7,843 bases of DNA from Gammaproteobacteria bacterium UBA2810 (GTDB lineage Bacteria; Pseudomonadota; Gammaproteobacteria; Enterobacterales; Succinivibrionaceae): positions 1 through 7,843 of the forward strand of contig DEHC01000089.1 of assembly GCA_002351705.1 (NCBI GenBank), read 5' to 3'. Below are positions 5,000 through 7,843 of this stretch, piece after piece. Made by a program: the position numbers and the translations under genes. Numbering within the stretch: the stretch's first letter is position 1; every line of letters starts with the position of its first letter. A model generated the notes under the pieces. It was not told the origin of the DNA, did not search any database, and saw nothing but the letters and a program-made list of their open reading frames with translations.

Positions 5000-6253
5000 A
5001 TGCTGAGACGTGATCTCAAAATCGCGGAGTTCGATCCCGAGCTCTGGGAAGCCATTACCGAGGAAAATACCCGTCAGGAGGAGCACATCGAGCTCATTGC
5101 TTCTGAGAACTACACCAGCCCCATGGTTATGGAAGCCCAGGGTTCGCAGCTGACCAACAAGTATGCCGAGGGATATCCCGGAAAGCGCTACTACGGCGGA
5201 TGCGAGTATGTCGACAAGGCCGAGCTTCTTGCCATCAAGCGCGCGAAGGAGATTTACCACTGCGAGTACGCCAACGTTCAGCCCCATTCAGGCTCACAGG
5301 CCAACGCAGCTGTCTATGCAGCCCTCTGCAATCCGGGTGACACCATCCTCGGAATGAGCCTTGCCTGCGGCGGACACCTCACCCACGGCGCAAAGGTCAG
5401 CTTCTCCGGAAAGTTCTACCATTCCGTACAGTACGGCGTCAACGAGGAAGGCAAGATCGACTATGACGACGTCCGCGCGAAGGCACTCGAGTGCAAGCCC
5501 AAGGTAATCGTCGGCGGCTTCTCCGCATACTCTGGGATCGTTGACTGGAAGAGGCTCCGCGAGATCGCAGACGAGGTCGGCGCATACCTCTTCGTCGACA
5601 TGGCACACGTCGCAGGACTTGTCGCAGCAGGCGCATATCCCAGCCCTGTTCCCTATGCCCATGTGGTAACCACCACCACCCACAAGACCCTCGCAGGCCC
5701 CCGCGGCGGAATGATCCTCTCCGACTGCCATGACGAGACCATCTACAAGCACCTGAACTCAGCTGTGTTCCCCTGCAACCAGGGCGGCCCGCTGATGCAC
5801 GTCATCGCCGCAAAGGCCGTTGCCCTCAAGGAGGTCATGACCGATGAGTTCAAGGAGCGCCAGTTCCAGACCATCAAGAACGCGAAGGCAATGTGCAGGG
5901 TATTCATGTCCAGGGGCTACAACGTTGTCTCCGGCGGCACCGAGAACCATCTGTTCCTTGTGAACCTCATCGGCCGCGAGATGACCGGAAAGGACGCGGA
6001 GGAGGCCCTCAACAAGGCCAACATCACCGTCAACAAGAACGCTGTACCGAATGACCCGCAGAAGCCGTTCATCACCTCCGGCCTCCGCATCGGCACTCCT
6101 GCCGTTACCCGCAGGGGCCTCAAGGAGTCTGAGGTCAGCGAGCTCGCCGGACTTATGTGCGACGTCCTCGACCACTGGAAGGATGACAACTACATTGCCG
6201 GCGTAAAGGACAAGGTTGTTGCCCTCTGCCGCAAGTTCCCTGTATACGGTTGA
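5000..6253 (+). CDS. glyA: serine hydroxymethyltransferase
   Basis: This PLP enzyme interconverts serine and glycine while charging tetrahydrofolate with a one-carbon unit for purines, thymidylate and methionine. It has 417 residues, identical to E. coli GlyA, and the numbering is collinear: Ser35 (LIASENYTSP), Glu57 (NKYAEGYPGKRYYGG), Tyr65, His126 (GGHLTHG), Asp200 and His203 (FVDMAHVAGLVAAG), the PLP Schiff-base Lys229 in TTTTHKTLAGPRGG, and the substrate-carboxylate Arg363 (SGLRIGTP). ATG 5000 is preceded by TGAGGAA at good spacing and matches the family start. Codon use looks strongly biased, as expected for a highly expressed gene. It is divergent from aroQ and has its own terminator, so it is probably monocistronic. 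The subunits form a cytoplasmic homodimer in the family. Confidence 0.99.
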   Translation: MLRRDLKIAEFDPELWEAITEENTRQEEHIELIASENYTSPMVMEAQGSQLTNKYAEGYPGKRYYGGCEYVDKAELLAIKRAKEIYHCEYANVQPHSGSQANAAVYAALCNPGDTILGMSLACGGHLTHGAKVSFSGKFYHSVQYGVNEEGKIDYDDVRAKALECKPKVIVGGFSAYSGIVDWKRLREIADEVGAYLFVDMAHVAGLVAAGAYPSPVPYAHVVTTTTHKTLAGPRGGMILSDCHDETIYKHLNSAVFPCNQGGPLMHVIAAKAVALKEVMTDEFKERQFQTIKNAKAMCRVFMSRGYNVVSGGTENHLFLVNLIGREMTGKDAEEALNKANITVNKNAVPNDPQKPFITSGLRIGTPAVTRRGLKESEVSELAGLMCDVLDHWKDDNYIAGVKDKVVALCRKFPVYG

Positions 6254-6279
6254 TAAGCCATATATAAGGCATTGCATGG

Positions 6280-6305
6280 AAGGCTCCCTGCTGGGAGCCT
6301 TTTTT
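6280..6305 (+). terminator. Rho-independent terminator of glyA
   Basis: AAGGCTCCC (6280-6288) and GGGAGCCTT (6293-6301) form a perfect 9-bp stem with a TGCT loop, followed by a T-run to 6305. It lies 26 bases past the glyA stop. Confidence 0.96.
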
Positions 6306-6608
6306 ATATCAGGAAACAGTGCCTGCCGGGAGGGTTTCGGACCGTATCATTCCTTCCGTCTGTCCCTCACATCATTTTCTTCCTTATCCCCCTTTATCTC
6401 CCGTCCCGGATTTGTCGTTGCTCGCGGCTGCCTGATCCAGCATTTCGTCCGGAATAAAGTTTTCTGCATGATATGACCTGCTATGGCGTATCAGACGATA
6501 TTAAGATTTGATTGGCTGCAAGGCGCCGGATATCATTGTCAGCAGAGAAGAAAAGCACGGGCGGCCATGGCTCAATGAGCGGCGGCTTGCTGAACAAGAC
6601 AGGACTGT
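6306..6608. other. gene-free stretch between glyA and the Rpn gene
   Basis: About 300 bases without a credible gene. The left half (about 6340-6410) is strikingly pyrimidine-rich on the plus strand. A plus-frame opening over 6216-6476 starts inside glyA and runs across its terminator, so it is not credible. The right half holds the promoter at 6508-6536 and an untranslated leader of about 65 bases with only short inverted repeats such as GCTC-AAT-GAGC near 6571-6581. Confidence 0.6.
6508..6536 (+). promoter_or_regulatory. candidate promoter of the Rpn-family gene
   Basis: TTGATT (6508-6513), a 17-base spacer and TATCAT (6531-6536) make a good sigma-70 pair with 4 and 5 of 6 consensus bases. 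Transcription would start near 6543, about 65 bases ahead of the gene. Confidence 0.6.
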
Positions 6609-7598
6609 GTGAATAAAGATACGGACGGCAGATCAGATATGGAAGACGAAAAGAAAAATGAAATCAGAAGCATAATCCAGACGAAGATCGGGAACAGAAA
6701 CTTCAATACGATGGACGACTCGCTCTTCAAGTTCATATTCGGGAAGGAGGAGCGCAAGCACTTCACAATCGATTTCCTGAACTCAGTGCTCGGCGGGTCA
6801 CTCGGCCACAGGATCAATGACCTTGAGTTCAGGCCGACTGAGCAGATCCCGTCCAATAAGGCGGACAAGGCGCCGCGCTTTGATGTGGCGTGCAGGCTCG
6901 ACAGCGGAGAGCTCATTGATGTCGAGGTGCAGATTGCCAACCGGCACAACATGAAAAAGCGCACGCTTGCCTACTGGACATATATGTATTCTACGGGAGT
7001 GCGTGCCGGGGAGGACTATGAGAAAGCGAGCCCGGCCATCACAGTCAACATTCTCGCATTCAGCATTCGCCCGAAGCCGGCTCCGCACTCGTCGTGCAGC
7101 ATCAGATATGACGACGATCCTTACGAGGCTTTCAGCGAGGACCTCAGGCTGCACTTTCTTGAGATACCGAAATTCCTGAAGGCTGCGAGGAACAGACCGT
7201 TCAGCAAAATGACGAGGATGGAGCGCTGGATGGCGTATTTCGCTTTCCGCTCTAATAAAAAGAAACAGGAGCTCGCAATGTGCGATGATGTGATAAGCAA
7301 GGCATATGACGCATGCGATGTCTTTTTCAGCAGCATGGAGGAGCGCATGAAATACATTAACAGCGAGATAGCACGTATGGATTACCATGCAGATATAAAG
7401 GATGCCGAGGAGCGCGGAGAAGAGCGCGGCATGGAACGCGGGATAAAAATCGGCGAGGAGCGCGGAGAAGAGCGTGGAGAAGAGCGTTTTGCTAAACTCA
7501 TGCAGATCCTGACATCACAGAACAGGAATGATGATATTTCCAGAATCATTACTGACAAAGCATACCGTCAGGAACTGTTCTGTGCCTTCAATATCTGA
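6609..7598 (+). CDS. Rpn family recombination-promoting nuclease / putative transposase (PDDEXK_2)
   Basis: The product has 329 residues from GTG 6609 (AGGA at 6601-6604) or 319 from ATG 6639 (residue 11); the choice is uncertain. The family hallmark NTMDDSLFKFIFGKEERK (33-50) is followed by DFLNSVLGG (55-63). The PD-(D/E)XK active site is readable as Asp92 (RFDVACRLDSGELIDVEVQ, from 90) with Glu106 and Gln108, so the nuclease appears intact. The helical middle (about 185-255) leads to an EERG-type repeat (267-293; EERGEERGMERGIKIGEERG and on) and a short C-terminal domain ending FCAFNI. Members were first annotated as transposases; E. coli RpnA is a DNA endonuclease that promotes RecA-independent recombination, and the family has been linked to phage defence. 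No inverted repeats or target duplications mark it as a mobile element here. It has its own promoter and lies between two non-coding stretches, as an accessory insertion would. Confidence 0.9.
   Translation: MNKDTDGRSDMEDEKKNEIRSIIQTKIGNRNFNTMDDSLFKFIFGKEERKHFTIDFLNSVLGGSLGHRINDLEFRPTEQIPSNKADKAPRFDVACRLDSGELIDVEVQIANRHNMKKRTLAYWTYMYSTGVRAGEDYEKASPAITVNILAFSIRPKPAPHSSCSIRYDDDPYEAFSEDLRLHFLEIPKFLKAARNRPFSKMTRMERWMAYFAFRSNKKKQELAMCDDVISKAYDACDVFFSSMEERMKYINSEIARMDYHADIKDAEERGEERGMERGIKIGEERGEERGEERFAKLMQILTSQNRNDDISRIITDKAYRQELFCAFNI
7337..7341 (+). promoter_or_regulatory. internal ribosome-binding site inside the Rpn gene
   Basis: GGAGG (7337-7341) lies exactly five bases before the in-frame ATG at 7347 (Met247). 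It is stronger than the site at either possible gene start. It arises from Met-Glu-Glu-Arg codons, so chance is possible, but the geometry is ideal. Confidence 0.5.
7347..7598 (+). CDS. possible nested Rpn small protein (RpnS-like antitoxin), internal in-frame start
   Basis: An internal start at ATG 7347 would yield an 83-residue protein identical to residues 247-329 of the nuclease. It begins MKYINSEIARMDYH, passes through the whole EERG repeat and ends with the helical C-terminal domain, but lacks the entire PDDEXK active site. For E. coli Rpn loci, internal translation of a C-terminal small protein (RpnS) that blocks the toxic full-length nuclease (RpnL) has been described. The layout here matches that arrangement. 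Evidence in this sequence is the ideal GGAGG spacing and the clean domain boundary; no convincing internal promoter was found, so production from the full mRNA is possible. Function is inferred. Confidence 0.45.
   Translation: MKYINSEIARMDYHADIKDAEERGEERGMERGIKIGEERGEERGEERFAKLMQILTSQNRNDDISRIITDKAYRQELFCAFNI
7407..7490 (+). repeat. in-frame EERG-coding repeat tract within the Rpn gene
   Basis: A 20-base sequence is repeated perfectly at 7407-7426 and 7455-7474, 48 bases (16 codons) apart. Shorter GGAGAAGAGCG units also lie between and after, such as GGAGAAGAGCGT at 7476-7487. Because the offset is a multiple of three, recombination or slippage between copies would keep the frame and change only tract length. 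Confidence 0.8.
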
Positions 7599-7618
7599 GG
7601 AAATGCAGTAAGCCTGAG

Positions 7619-7704
7619 CAAAACAGCATCAGGGCATGTATCTGAACATGTCAGACTGTCAGACCGGCGCTGCTGTTCCTGCGCCGGCTGGTTTTGCTGT
7701 TTTG
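7619..7704 (+). terminator. structured 3' region of the Rpn gene: branched hairpin with terminator-like end
   Basis: CCGGCGC (7664-7670) and GCGCCGG (7681-7687) form a perfect 7-bp stem followed by CTGGTTTTGCTGTTTT, a broken T-rich tail that could act as an intrinsic terminator. A second hairpin, CATGT (7635-7639) with ACATG (7646-7650), lies just before it. Both are enclosed by a perfect 10-bp outer stem: CAAAACAGCA (7619-7628) with TGCTGTTTTG (7695-7704). The transcript could therefore fold into a three-way junction. Confidence 0.5.
7649..7664 (+). repeat. tandem 8-base direct repeat
   Basis: TGTCAGAC occurs twice in a row (7649-7656 and 7657-7664), between the two inner hairpins of the Rpn 3' structure. 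Confidence 0.75.
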
Positions 7705-7843
7705 AGATGTTCCGCCTCAGGTCTTCCACGATGAGCATTCTATGTCCGGTGTTCTGCGGTATGAAGTTGCGCAGAGGAACCGACGATGTGCGCTGATGCC
7801 ATTATCATTTTTTACAGTTATGTACTAGTACTATGTAACGCAT
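7705..7843. other. non-coding right edge with a GTACTAGTAC palindrome
   Basis: No credible coding frame is seen. Near the edge TTTACA (7811-7816) and TATGTA (7832-7837) resemble promoter boxes but with a short 15-base spacer. That spacer contains the perfect palindrome GTACTAGTAC (7822-7831), overlapped by a second palindrome TAGTACTA (7826-7833). This could be the operator-promoter of a gene starting beyond the window. Confidence 0.35.

Noticed and set aside
5759..6277. Long antisense open frames within glyA (also 5294-5752)
   Set aside because: They are shadows of the certain glyA gene without motifs or translation signals.
6216..6476. 86-residue plus frame running from the glyA end across its terminator
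   Set aside because: It overlaps the glyA coding end and the strong terminator, has no ribosome-binding site and no recognisable product.
6798..7388. 196-residue minus-strand open frame inside the Rpn gene
   Set aside because: It is antisense to the recognised nuclease domain, with no motif. The plus-strand frame carries the family signatures.
6609..7598. Insertion-sequence identity for the Rpn gene
   Set aside because: Although the family is often labelled transposase, no terminal inverted repeats or target-site duplications flank it, and the known activity of the family is a PDDEXK nuclease.
7815..7843. dif-like XerC/XerD site at the right edge
   Set aside because: TATGTA resembles part of a XerD arm, but comparison with the E. 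coli dif arms gives only about 6 of 11 matches and no proper 6-base centre with a XerC arm.

Overview
The window looks like a piece of a gammaproteobacterial chromosome. AccB, AccC, XerD and GlyA closely resemble their enterobacterial counterparts, and the serine hydroxymethyltransferase keeps E. coli residue numbering exactly (Lys229, Arg363). The moderately high GC content, the type II dehydroquinase placed ahead of accBC, an apparent starch-domain secreted protein and a large Rpn-type nuclease would suit a carbohydrate-fermenting gut or rumen gammaproteobacterium such as a Succinivibrionaceae member. That taxonomic guess is inference.

Layout: (1) 3-164, the C-terminal part of a Txe/YoeB-family mRNA interferase; its antitoxin would lie off the left edge. 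(2) 398-862, a small secreted protein with a pullulanase N-terminal-like beta-sandwich, closed by two hairpins, the second a clear terminator. (3) 980-1984 on the minus strand, the XerD chromosome-dimer recombinase with an unusual charged C-terminal tail. (4) 2261-4708 on the minus strand, aroQ, accB and accC, ending in a strong terminator. (5) 5000-6253 on the plus strand, glyA, divergent from aroQ across a 291-base control region and ended by a strong terminator. (6) 6306-6608, non-coding, with a good promoter near its right end. (7) 6609-7598, a PDDEXK_2/Rpn-family nuclease gene with an Arg/Glu/Gly-rich repeat and a strong internal ribosome-binding site that may produce a separate 83-residue C-terminal protein. 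(8) 7599-7843, non-coding, with an elaborate inverted-repeat structure and a GTACTAGTAC palindrome at the edge.

The central genes are housekeeping: shikimate pathway (AroQ), malonyl-CoA synthesis (AccB carrier and AccC biotin carboxylase), one-carbon supply (GlyA) and chromosome resolution (XerD). Their candidate promoters share a TAAAAT or GATAAT -10 box followed by a GC-rich discriminator, and the xerD and aroQ promoters share a nearly identical 15-16 base block. The two ends are accessory: a toxin-antitoxin remnant on the left and the Rpn gene with structured flanks on the right.

The most interesting candidate system is the Rpn gene. Its architecture fits a nuclease with a nested, in-frame C-terminal antitoxin, and a slippage-prone repeat lies inside the shared region.
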